The position numbers were made by a program, and so were the translations under genes. Below the pieces are notes generated by a model. It ran no database searches. It was given only the letters and a program-made list of their open reading frames with translations, and was not told the DNA's origin. From assembly GCF_025370935.1 (NCBI RefSeq), contig NC_133472.1, positions 1,288,749 to 1,352,748 of the forward strand: 64,000 nucleotides of DNA, given 5' to 3'. This DNA is from Choristoneura fumiferana. Taxonomy: Eukaryota > Arthropoda > Insecta > Lepidoptera > Tortricidae. Below are positions 13,401 to 26,500 of the stretch, one piece after another (positions within the stretch are counted from its first letter, which is position 1; every line of letters starts with the position of its first letter).

Positions 13401-16400
13401 TGTTTTTCATCTACACACCCATAGAAGCTCATGTCAATTTCTATGGGGAATCCCATTGGCTAAGGGACATCCGCCATATCGTTCAAAACTCAACGTTTAA
13501 CGATTTGCCTAGTTACGTTTAGGCAAACCATGAAATTGCTAGGTATATCATGAAACGCCGCCATATCGGTTGTGGTCACAATTAATACTAACCACACCTC
13601 GCTTCGCTCGTCGTGCCGAAATTTTCATTTTTTTCATACACTCTGTATGAGCGTCAGCTGAACCATAATATTTTGTGAAATTAAAATAAGTATCTATTCG
13701 AACCACTCAAAAATATCTTACCACGGCCTTATTGCGTCGGAATTAAAGTCTGTGGTATTTTTGAAACTTTGAATAAGTTCATATTGTTACAATTGACTGT
13801 ACCATATATGACACATCGTTTTGTCATGTGCCAATACGGTACACTGTACCACATTGTGAATGCTAAAATAAAAGCGAATTTTGTGACGTTCGAATAAAAT
13901 TGCTTTACAGATATCGTTACAGGCCTGAGCAAATATTTGCACGGCACTTAAATGCATTGTATTTGAGCCGTCTGTCTTAAAATATATGGCCGGTATACAG
14001 GGTGTCCCAGAAGTACCACGTCACAGTGACACCAGAGGTAGGCCAGCTCAAAAGGAACCTAACCACCCTAACATGACCCTAATAAAAGTTGCACGGTTTT
14101 CGAGTTATTACCGAAATAAAGATTTTTGGGGATACTCCCCTTTGTCTTGACATTTTTAGAATCAGCATCGACTTGGAAAGCTTTTAATAACAGTTTTTTA
14201 TGTGTATCGAATCGTGAATAGTTATTTCAGAAGTGCAGTGTGTTATTTTGCCAGTAACTACCGTAAAATGCTGAAAAAAACTTTATTAATCTTGATTTAA
14301 GTTGTCTCAAAAATAAGAATTTCAACTTTAACCATCTGCCATGAAAAAAAATTACTAGAAACAAAACAAACAAATAACGCCAATAAATTAGACATGTTAT
14401 GCAGATTCAGAAATGGTATGACACATGTATCTTACTGAAATAACATTAGGCATTCTTATCACTTTGCTGATGCCGCAAGCCGTCACTGTTAAGTAAAAAC
14501 ATGTTACATTACCTACTAATTTATTGAATCAGGCGTTACTTTGCCGAGGTTCATATTAATGAACTGAAACAATCACCTACTTTGCTCACCCGCGACTTTA
14601 TGATAGCTACGTTTATACTAGAAATGTGTGTTCATTCAGTTCCTCCTCCTCCACACTGCAAAAATACAGGGTAGTTCGAAGGACTCGCGCTGCTAGCAGA
14701 CTTGACACCCCACACTTAAGTCTACTCGTGACCACGGCCACTGTAATGTTGCCGAAACGTCGAGGTAAATATTACTCGTGTGTGTAAGCGTGATAAGTCC
14801 CGTCGGTGGTACTTATTATGAATACGAATGAAAATCACGAAAGTTTAAAACGTTAGATAATATTATTTGGTTAACGCTATAATCTGGACATCTTTAAGGT
14901 CAAAGTGAACAGACACCTTCTAGACAAACGTGTACCATCTTAAGCCTCATCTTCGCCTTTCATCAAGGGAGATTGAGGCCAAACGTAAGCCTATTAAAAA
15001 TATTCTAAAACCCGATTTATTTCAATGAAATATTGTGGACTGAAGAATCGGCTTGCAAAAGGGATGGATATTTCAATTTACACAACGTCCATAGCTGGCA
15101 GACAAAAAACCAACACAGACACATGAAGAACGAGAAGATCGGTCCCAATACCAATTCAAAATTAATTTGTGGACTGGAATTCTTAATGGACAAATTGTGG
15201 GACCGGTCGAGTTGCCTCCTATTCTTAATGGTAGAAACTATTTACAGTTTTTGCAAAACGACCTGCCTGGTTTATTAGAAGATGTACCGTTGGCACTGAC
15301 ACGAACCATGTGGTACCAACAAGATGGTTTCTTGGCACATTACGCTCGGCTAGTCCGTGAGCACCTCAGCGAAACATTCCCTGAGAGATGGATTGGTCGA
15401 TTGGGATCAATTTTATGGCCACCGCGTTCCCCGGATCTAAACCCACTAGATTTTTTTTATTGGGGATGTTTAAAAGACAAAGTTTACGCGAAACCAATAC
15501 GCTCTGAAGAAGGATTGCGGCAACGAGTATTCGACGCGGTCCGTACCATATCGGAAGTCAGTTTACGAAAATTGAGCCGAAATTTGATTAAACGATGTTT
15601 TTTGTGCATCAGAGTCCATGGGGGAAAGTTTTAACATTCCAATAAATGAATGAAAGATAAACCTGTTTTTAACCACCCACGCAAAAAGAAGGGTGTTATA
15701 AGTTTGTCTGTGGTACCGTAGCTCTTAAACGCGTAAACCGATTTGAATGCGTTTTTTTATTATTTGAAAGCAGGTTTTCTAGCGATGGTTTTAAGACATA
15801 TTCTATCAAAATCGTTTCAGCCGCTTTTGAAATATTGAACTTTGAAGTGACAAAGTTGGGGATTTTCCAACTTTTTTTTGGTTAGGTTATATCCGGTTCT
15901 TTAGGATCCGGTCCTAGCCTTGAAAAGGGAGACAAATATTAATATTTAACCTTCGTGCATTTGGCAAAATAATTGTATCAGATAATAGATGAGCTATCGC
16001 TATACACAGCATTTTTGTACCACTTAGCAGGGACTGCTTTCGGAGTTCAAGTTTTAAGTTGGTTCGATAGGGCTTCGCTAAAGTGATAAGAATGTCTAAT
16101 GTTTTTGGAGTGAGATACATGTGTCATACCATTTCTGAATCTGCATAACATGTCTAATTTATTGGCGTTATTTGTTTGTTTCGTTTCTAGTAATTTTTTT
16201 TCATGGCAGATGGTTAAAGTTGAAATTTTTATTTTTGAGACAACTTAAATCAAGATTAATTAAGTTTTTTTCAGCATTTTACGGTAGTTACTGACAAAAT
16301 AACACACTGCACTTCTGAAGTAACTATTCACGATTCGATACACATAAAAAACTGTTATTAAGAGCTTTCCAAGTCGATGCTGGTACTAAAAATGACTGAC

Positions 16401-19400
16401 AAAGGGGAGTATCCCCAAAAATCTTTATTTCGGTAATAACTCGAAAACCGTGCAACTTTTACTGGGGTCATGTTAGGTTGGTTAGGTTCCTCTTGAGCTG
16501 GCCTACCTCTGGTGTCACTGTGACGTGGTACTTCTGGGACACCCTGTATAAATAAACTGGGGCACGGTGACGTGTTTCTCGCAGGCTGTGTTGACAGCGA
16601 CATTTTTGAACTAAAGCCAAGAGAAATCGTGCAAGTTGCATTACATTCATCATCCCAGCCTATTTACGTCCCACTGCTGGGCACAGGCCTCCTCTCAGAA
16701 CAAGAGGGCTTGGGCCATAGTTCCCACGCGGGCCCAGTGCGGATTGGGAACTTCACACACACCATTGAATTGCTTCGCAGATTTGTGCAGGTTTCCTCAC
16801 GATGTTTTCCTTCACCGCAAAGCTCGTGGTAAATTTCAAATGTAATTCCGCACATGAATTTCGAAAAACTCAGAGGTGCGAGCCGGGGTTTGAACCCACG
16901 ACCCTCTGCTTGAGAGGCGATAGGTCAAACCACTAGGCCACCACGACTATAACTAGGCCACCACGACTATCACTAGGCCACCACGACTATTACTAGGCCA
17001 CCACGACTATCACTAGGCCACCACGACTATCACTAGGCCACCACGACTATGCATTACGTTGCGAGGCCGTAAAGCCAACGAGTTTGTAGTGGTCAATCGA
17101 GCGCCGCGATGTAATGCTTGCACGATTTTTCTTGCAAGTCTAAACTCGGCTTAAGAGACATTTGGAATCACAATCGTTTTCACCACTTCTTTCTGTCTCA
17201 CGGTTTAAGACGAGGGTGGAAAGAGATGAGGAATGCGATCGCGAACGTCAGCGCGTTAGATAATACGGTCTCTTCTTCAGCACTTCTACCGAAGGTGTTT
17301 TTAGGTACAGGTCGTTTTGCGAGAGCAGGTATGAACCAATAGAAACGTTTCATTTTCTATCCCCGCTCAGCATAGCTCTAGTGGAAACAGCTCAGCGGAG
17401 CGAGGATCGGGAAATGAATAGTTTCTATTGGTTGACGTGATGACAAACAGATTCCTCACGACGTAACCACGCACATCTCTGATGGAATCGCAGCGAAAAC
17501 GTTTTGAAATTAAAAATGCTTTTTATTTTCGGTTCGGAAAACGAAAATAACTCGGCTCAACCTCGGCGCATGCGCAGTCGGTACATCGATACCTACTGTA
17601 TTGTTTCGCGCGGTAATAATTCTAATACGGTATTTGACAACTCTTGATTTTGCCATATCTTAATATTATTATGAAAATATAGATATACAGATAGTGTTTG
17701 GGTTTGGATTGGATTTATAGTGATTTTTTGAAAAATCTATATACCTGTCTCTTTCTCAAACGGTTTTCTCTATGCAGCAAGTATGGCGGTACTGGCGTGT
17801 GACGTCACATGCCAGTATGTCTTTCTCTGTCTAATCTTGAATTTCAAACCTTTATAACTTTTTTATTTGTAAAGGTAGCTTAGGCTTAGTGGCTTAGGTA
17901 GGTAGCCGTGGTGGCCTAATGGTTTGACCTATCGCCTCTCAAGCAGAGGGTCGTGGGTTCGAACCCCGGCTCGCACCTCTGAGTTTTTCGAAATTCATGT
18001 GCGGAATTACATTTGAAATTTACCACGAGCTTTGCGGTGAAGGAAAACATCGTGAGGAAACCTGCACAAACCAGCGAAGCGATTCAATGGTGCGTGCGAA
18101 GTTCCCAATCCGCACTGGGCCCGCGTGGGAACTATGGCCCAAGCCCTCTTGTTCTGAGAGGAGGCCTGTGCCCAGCAGTGGGACGTATATAGGCTGGGAT
18201 GAAAGGTAGCTTAAAAATGGTTTTTCTATTCGATAACAGGCATTGTGTAGTTTTAATTTATAAAACATATACAAAATAGTCAAATACCGTATTACCCAAA
18301 TGAATATATAATTTTCTCATTATAATTTTATTTTGCCTAAAAATTCTTAGCAGGTCCAAGAGCACGTTGGGGCAACTGCACCCAAATCGCCCCACCGTGG
18401 GTACGTCCATGGAACCTTCGGCCTTTTTTAGGGTTCCGGAGCCAAAATGGCAAAAACGGAACCCTTATAGTTTCGCCATGTCTGTCTGTCTGTCCGTCCA
18501 CGGCTTTGCTCAGGGACTATCAATGCTACAAAGCTGTAATTTTGCACGGATATATATGTACACTATGCCGACAAAATGGTACAATAAAAAATTTTTTTTC
18601 GGGTACCTCCCATAGACGTAAAGTGGGGGTGATTTTTTTTCTCATCCAACCCTATAGTGTGGGGTATCGTTGGATAGGTCTTTTAAAACCATTAGGGGTT
18701 TAGTACAAATTTTCATGAAAATCGATCGTCTCCCCCCCTCTAAAATCTAAACGGGTGGGCAGAAAAATTTGAAAAAATTCAGGATGGTAGTAAGTATATC
18801 AAACTTTCAAGGAAAACTATAACGGCTAAGTTTTCTTGAGAATTATTATTAGTTTAAGAGTAAATAGCAGCCTAAGGTATAAAATATACCTAAACTTGGA
18901 TGATTCCCTATAAAATACGAAATCCTTGGAAAAATATGACTTAATTTTTTCGTAATGGACACGGAACCCTATTTTGGGCGTGTACGTCACGCTCTTGGCC
19001 GGTTTTTACAGAAGTGTCCACAAAAATGAAACGGTTGAAATGCTCGAGTGACCTGTGTTTTTTGTGTATAGGGAAGGATTGCTCGGTGAACATAAACGAG
19101 TGCGAATCTATGCCTTGCGCGGCCGGCTCGACCTGCGTGGACGGAGTGGCGAGCTACTCCTGCATCTGCCAGGAGGGGCTCACAGGCGCCACCTGTGACC
19201 TCAACATCGACGACTGCGAGGTGCGTACACCAAGCGGCAATGAGGGCTATCGCGTATGAATTCGCCGCTAGAGGCGCCAGTGTAGCGTGAGGTCTCCGAA
19301 ATGTCAAATGTCTCTGTTTTTGAACCCTATTTCGGGCGTGTCCGACACGCTCTCGGCCAGTTTTTTTGCGATGACCTGTCCATCTATGACGTGTTTTCCA

Positions 19401-20540
19401 GTCCCAACCGTGCCAGCACGGCGGCCGCTGCATAGACGGCCTGAACAGCTTCACGTGCGACTGCTCCAACACCGGCTATACGGGGCCGCACTGCGCCGTC
19501 AACATCGACGAGTGCGCGCCGGCGCCGTGCCGGAACGGAGGCACCTGCCGGGACCACGTGAACGACTACCGGTGCGACTGCTATCCGGGATACAGCGGTC
19601 AGTTACCCTCCCCCCTTCCCCCAGTATTCGAACTATATCAACGTATATTACATGATATGAAGGGTTCACGGAAAGAACACGGCTAGTCGCCTTTTTTTAA
19701 ATTTAGATTCATATTCATATTGACCCGGATAACTCACGTCTTAAATCGAGTTTAGCTTGACATGTTTCGGGCTAATCCGTAGCCCTTCTTCTTAGGAGCA
19801 ATGGGACTCAACGAAAGAACTGTAAACGGACGCTTTTATGCAATAGTGTGTTAATCCTGATTAATTCTGCAATACAACACACACACACAGTCACACAGTG
19901 ACAGTTGACATTGTATTGCAAAATGACAGTGAGTTGACTTAGTATTGTAAAACAGCATCACAATAGTCTCGATTTCTAAATATGTAAATAGTTCGTCTGT
20001 GAGATTTTCAAAATATATCGAACACGTACCTAATTTTCCTTTTGTCGATTCCAAATTTCAGATAAATGTGGTTTTATTTGTACCTTCAGTATATGTTCTC
20101 GCTGCTGAGGTGAAAGTTTGTGTATGTCACACGAGACCAAAGTTTTTTTGCATCTCGTGTGCTTGAATCACTCGCTGCACTCAGAATTCAAATCTAAAAT
20201 CACGAGCGTAGCGAGTGATTCAATTATAGAACCCTTCGCTTACTCGGAATTCGAAATCAACTTTGCTCTCTTACACAAATAACCTGTCTTTCCAGGCAAG
20301 AACTGCGAGATAGACATAAACGAGTGCGAGAGCTCCCCGTGCAAGTATGACGGCGTGTGTGTGGAGCGAAGCAACGCGAGCCTGTACCGCGCCGCGGACG
20401 CGCCGCCGCTGCAGCTGGGCGGGCAGCCGCAGATGCTGCTGCCGGCTGTGTTCTACCAGCCGTTCAGCGCGGAGCACGCCGCTGGGTAAGCTAACTAATA
20501 ACCTAAACATCCCTACTAATATTATAAATGCGAAAGTAAC

Positions 20541-20573
<33 letters not shown>

Positions 20574-23500
20574 TACCCTTTCACGTCGAAACCACTAAAC
20601 CGATTTTGATGAAATTTGGTAAATAGGTAGTTTGAACCCCAAGGATCAACATAGGATACCTTTTTATTCCGGTAAGAGGGCGCCACCGCGCGATAACCTA
20701 GATCCGCGCAGACGTAGTCGCGGGCATAAGCTAGTAATTAATAATTTTTACTACAAGCTTTTTTGCTGACTGTACTGCATTGTCGCCCAAACTACATTTG
20801 CATACCAAATTTCAAGTCGACGCTATTAAGTGATGAAGAGTTCCATCCTGCGGAGACGATCCTAACATGATATTTACATCGATAGTAACGATAGAGCTAT
20901 ATTTAAAAAAAAAATGAAATAATTCATCCTACGGACATTTAAGATACTCAAAAAACTAAGATTGGTTTTTTGGAATCTTTTTGTATTTTTTATTTCAATT
21001 CCAAATTTTTACTTTTACGGTCATCCCGTAAACCCCCCCCCCCCCCCCCCCCGTAATCTTAATTTGATTGCTTAGAAACGATATCTCTTGTCCGGGTGAG
21101 CGGTTAGTTCCAAAGGAATGCCGAAAAAGTTTGAGGGCTTACGGCATAGATGTCGCTAGCGTCGCTGCTTAAGTGACTAAGTAAGAAACACAAGCTGAGA
21201 TATGAGGTGCATAGGGGAAATTCGTGTCGGTACCGTTGACCATCAGTGGTGTAGCGGTATAGCACGCGGTACGGATTACCGAGGACCTGGGTTCGATTCC
21301 CAGTGATGGTCTTATTTTTCTGTTTTTTCTGTGCATCTATATTTCAGTTTGTATTTTCAACTCAAAAAACTGTTTACGGTTTGTGCTAGTGTTGCACTAT
21401 GACGGTAGAAAATTGCAATAATAATCCCTGTTCTAAAATTCAAAAAATTCAAATGGTTTATTCAGTAAATAGGCCGCAATGGGCACTTTTACACGTCATT
21501 TTTCAAACTACCAGCGCTTTCGGAAAGACCATCATTGCCAAGAAGAATGCGCCGCAAGGAACTTGGCAGAAAGTAATTTTTTCATAATAATATAATTACA
21601 AATAAAACACTTAAAAACTATATTATACAATTAAAGAAAAAAAAATACAAAAAATAATAATAATAAAAATACAGGTCCCTTAGTTACAATACTAAACACT
21701 AACTATATCTAAACTATATCTACGTTCAGTGGAAGTGTAGAATGCTTCCACCGTCATAAATTAATAACAATAATTTAGTTCTGTTAAGTCAGGGATACTC
21801 AAAGTGGGGTACGCGATCCCCTAGGGGTTCGCTATTCGACGGTAGGGGGTTCGCGACAAGGTTTACGTGACTCCAAAAACCACCAGGCTGCAAGACTAGC
21901 AAGATGATTATGGTTTTTGGAGTCCTTGTACTTTTAATTTTTAGTTTCTCCAACAGCCAATTTTATTACTTGGGGGGGGGGGGGGGGTAGGGGTTCGCTA
22001 TCGTCTAGAAACGTTAACAGGGGTACGTGGAGCCATAAGTTTGAGAAACCCTGTGTTAAGTAATCGCTTGTTATATTTGTTATCTTCATATTTCCTCTCC
22101 CACAGATACGAGTGCATATGCGTGGCCGGCACGACGGGCCCCCGCTGCGAGATCAACGTGGATGAGTGCGCGTCGGGCCCCTGCCGGCACGGGAAGTGCG
22201 TGGACGGCGTCGGGCAGTACCACTGCGACTGCGCGCCCGGCTACGAGGGGCAGCACTGCGAGATAGAGATAGACGAGTGCCTCAGGTACGTTGGGGGGCG
22301 CTGGGCGGCGTCCCGGCCGCGAGTCGCGGGGCTGACGCGGACGAGCGCCTCGGGTACAGTCGGAGTAACAGAAGGTTCGTCACGTTAAGATCTGAAAGTC
22401 AAAGTCAACGTCAAAATATCTTTATTCAATTTAGGCTGCAGCAAGTGAATGTCGAAAAAAATCTACCACCGGAATTATTTATTTTATTATTTCCAAATAT
22501 CCCTGTCCGCGATATAATCATTAACTTTATAATACGCCTTTGATATTAATGTCTTCTTGACAATAGATCTGATCTATTTCCCTTTGCTCAGTATGAGCGA
22601 TAATGTGCTTTACCAATGTGGGCTATCGTTTTTTGTCTTTCTAGATGGCGCCCACTGTTGCGTGTGGTTTTTAAGTGTGGCTTTCAAAGTCTGTAATTAC
22701 GGGCGTGAAAACTAAGTTTAGATTAAAATCATATTTAATACACCTTAAAACCGTACCATAAAAATATTGAGCAACCACAGTGTTGCGTAGTCCCGTTTTG
22801 TTCGGAAAAAGGGAGGACAAAAGTTTCCGAAAGGCAAAACTGTCTCAAAACACAGACATTCATTGCCCCGGAACGCATATTTGCCATAATTAATTTCAGA
22901 TATTGCAAAATATTCACAAAATTATTCTAATTATAAATAAACCCGCGTAGCTCGCCCAAAAACTATGAGATTTGACATTTCGGAGATCTCACGCTACACT
23001 AGCGCCTCTAGCGCCGAATTCATACGCGATTTGGTATTGATATGAAACTAGATATATGTTAGAGGTGTATATGACCCTTATTATCACGTCAAATAAGTAT
23101 AATTAGATATGCCCTTGTCTACTTAGTGCTTTGGTTTCAAAACGTACTAGGAGTCTATGACTGTATAAAGGAATCAATTTAATAACTGACGAAGGTTTTC
23201 CTACTCCCACTGTACGTTGGGGCACAATGTGCTGCGTGCCGGCCGCGAGTCGCGGGGCTGACGTGGACGAGTGCCTCAGGCGCGATGTACGTCGGGCCGC
23301 GAACCCCCGTAGTGCACACGTAAGAAATGTAAAAAATACAGGGCACCTATGGCTGTACTGTTATTATTTATTGGTAACCGACCAATTCGATTAATCGAAT
23401 CGATATCGAACATCCCTAGAAAAAATACATGTCCTATATTTTTCCATAATCCAAGTGTCGGACTAAACAAAATGATATATTTTTAACCCAGTCGTCATCC

Positions 23501-26500
23501 CTATTTCCCCGTTATCCCCTCAGATACCTCCCATGCGCCCACGGGCGCTGCTACGACAGGCAGGCGACGTACTACTGCGACTGCGAGCCCGGCTGGGGCG
23601 GGCGGAACTGCTCGGTCGTGCTGGAGGGCTGCCGGGCGCAGCCGTGCCGGAACAACGGCACGTGCCTGCCCTGGCTCTGGCGCGAGACAGAGCACCGGTT
23701 CAACTGCACGTGCGCGCCCGGACACCATGGGACCACGTGCGAGAAGGTAAGCCGGGAGGAGAAAGAAAGAAAGAAGGAAAGAAAATGCGTTTACTGCCAA
23801 CAATTAGGTAGGTATATAATGCATATTACACACGAATGTAGTAGCTAGCTACCTCCACTTTTAAGGGTTGAATTTTTATACCCTAAGGGTCGGATTTTTA
23901 TAGCCTATAACCTGGCCGGGGATTTTCTCGTCAGATTAGTAAAGTTTGCATAAAAATCCGTTCAGCCGTTCTCACGTGATGCGCGGTCAAATAAACGACA
24001 AACAGATAAACAGATAAACAGACAAACAGACAAAAATTCTAAAAATTGTTGGAACGTGTTCTGTTATCGATTCTAAGTATCCCCAGCCAACTTTTTTTCG
24101 AATATCTTCCATGTACAGACTTTCGACCCTCTTCAGCTTACTATATGCGGGTTCTATAAAAGTTCGTGAGACCTGCTTTCTAATGTAGGGGTTAATGAAC
24201 TTTTATAAAAATCCCGCCTTAACCTAAAAGTAGGAGCCATATTTCTCATGCCTTGTCCAGGATCCGTCCATGATTAAAGGCTATCTTTTTGTATTTTTGC
24301 TAACCCCCGACGCAAAAAGAGGGGTGTTATAAGTTTGACCGCTATGTGTGTCTGTCTGTGGCACCGTAGCTCTCAAACGGGTGGACCGATTTGAATGCGG
24401 TTTTTTTATTTGAAAGCAGGTTTTACTCGTAAATATTACAATTAAAGTCAAATCATTTATATTCCTATTTGTATTTCAATTTTACACTTCCTTAAAAATC
24501 CAATATCCGTAACCAAAACTATCGGATAATCCGCATTAATTTAATATCCGTAAACGTAAACGGAACCGGTAGTATGTTTGACATTATATCCATATCCATA
24601 TCCAGATCCGAAATATTATATAAATAACATCCCTGGACAGGGTACCATCAGCCAAATAAGTGGTCTATCAATTTTTAAACAAGTTCCTATCAAATGACTA
24701 TGTCGCTAAAGTCGAACTTTGAAGTTGGCAGAGACGTCTATTGGCATTATTGTTTTGTGACATGCAAACGATTATCAACTTTAGGGTGGTAGACCACATT
24801 TGGCTGATGGTACAATGGCGCTCATTGGGGGATTCTTATGTGCAACAGTGGACTGCTATAGACTGATGATGATGATGATGAATCTACGCAATACGGTATT
24901 TGACTATTTTGTATATGATTTATAAATTAAAACTACACAATACCTGTTATCGAATAGAAAAACAATATTTGAGCTACCTTTACAAATAACAAAGTTATAT
25001 AGGTTTGAAATTCAAGATTAGACAGAGAAAGACATACTGGCATGCGACGTTACACGCCAGTACCTTCATACTTGCTGCATAGAGAAAAGCGTTTGAGAAA
25101 GAGACAGGTATACAGATTTATCAAAAAATCACTATAAATCCAATTTTCAACCGATTTAAATTTTCTCTTCTCTAAACACTATCTGTATCTATATTTTCAT
25201 AATAATATTAAGATATGGCAAAATCAGGAGTTGTCAAATACCGTATTACAGGTGACAACAATGTCTTTGGAGAAGCGGAGCTACGCGGAGGTGAACACGC
25301 CCCGCGAGGAAGGCTACGACATCTCCTTCCGTTTCAAGACGACCCTCGGGAACGGTCTGCTCGCCATGGGCCGGGGGCTGACTTACTTCTTCCTGGAGCT
25401 GTCCAACGGACGTCTGAACTTGCACTCCTCGCTTCTCAACAAGTGGGAGGGGGTTTTTATTGGCTCAAACTTGAATGACAGCAAGTGGCAAAAGGTTGGT
25501 GTACCCTTCTTTCGCAGGCAGAAATTTCGTAGAATTTCGTTTCGCAGAAAATGTTTCGTATAATATTTGGTGCTTGTGTTTTTACTTCGAATGTTATTTG
25601 TTACGACGACTATTTAAACTATTCTGTGAATTTTATAATACTTATCATTTTATTATTTATCAAACTTTATTTTTTTTTAACAAATTTTTTGTTCGGTCAA
25701 ATATATTAGAATAGGTTAAAAATGCTACTAGAAAAGTTGGTTAGGTTAGGTTAGGTTAGAACAGTGACCCCGTCAAAAACGACTCGCTACGAGAAAAGTA
25801 GGTTAGGTAAGTCAAAGTCAAAGTCAAAATATCTTTATTCAATTTAGGTTAGGCTATAACAAGCACTTATGAATGTCAAAATAAATCTACCACCTTTTCG
25901 GAGAAGAATCCGGCAAGAAACTCAACGAGGTATATTTTTTAAACAGATTTACAATATTATTAAATGATATCTATACATCACAAGTATTTAACACAACTTT
26001 ATATTTAACACAGTAGGTTAGCTATTTGAAGGGATCGCCAATGCGGATCGGAATTATTTCCAAATATCCATGATATAATCATTATTATAATACACCTTAG
26101 ATATTAATGTCTTCTTGACAATAGATCTGAATTAAGGTTAGAATTGCGACCACATCAGAAAACGAATTGCGTGTTTTTCTTGGTAATAAGTTTTATATTA
26201 ACACATAATATGAGAATAATGAATATTCGATTTGTTATTCTATGATATTAATATCTAAACAAAAATTTATATTTCTAACAAAAATCAATGATTAAAATTT
26301 CTTCGAAGTAAGTGTTTATTAGCATGCTAGCAACGAGCATGTGTAAGGCGGCCAGTCCATGTCGGCTTGCATATATTTGTCGAAAGTCAGAATGTATCGT
26401 TTGTCATGACTCTTTTTTTCTCTAAATCTAATAATTGTTATAAAAAAACTTACCTAACCTACAGTTTTCTATAGAACAGTTTAAAAATTAAAAAAAAAAT

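Noticed and set aside
15167..15634. Host gene candidate of 155 codons
   Set aside because: It is the DDE core of a mariner-type transposase with a frameshift, between terminal inverted repeats.
18987..19472. 161-codon minus-strand open frame
   Set aside because: It is the antisense shadow of two GC-rich crumbs exons and spans an intron and a MITE end.
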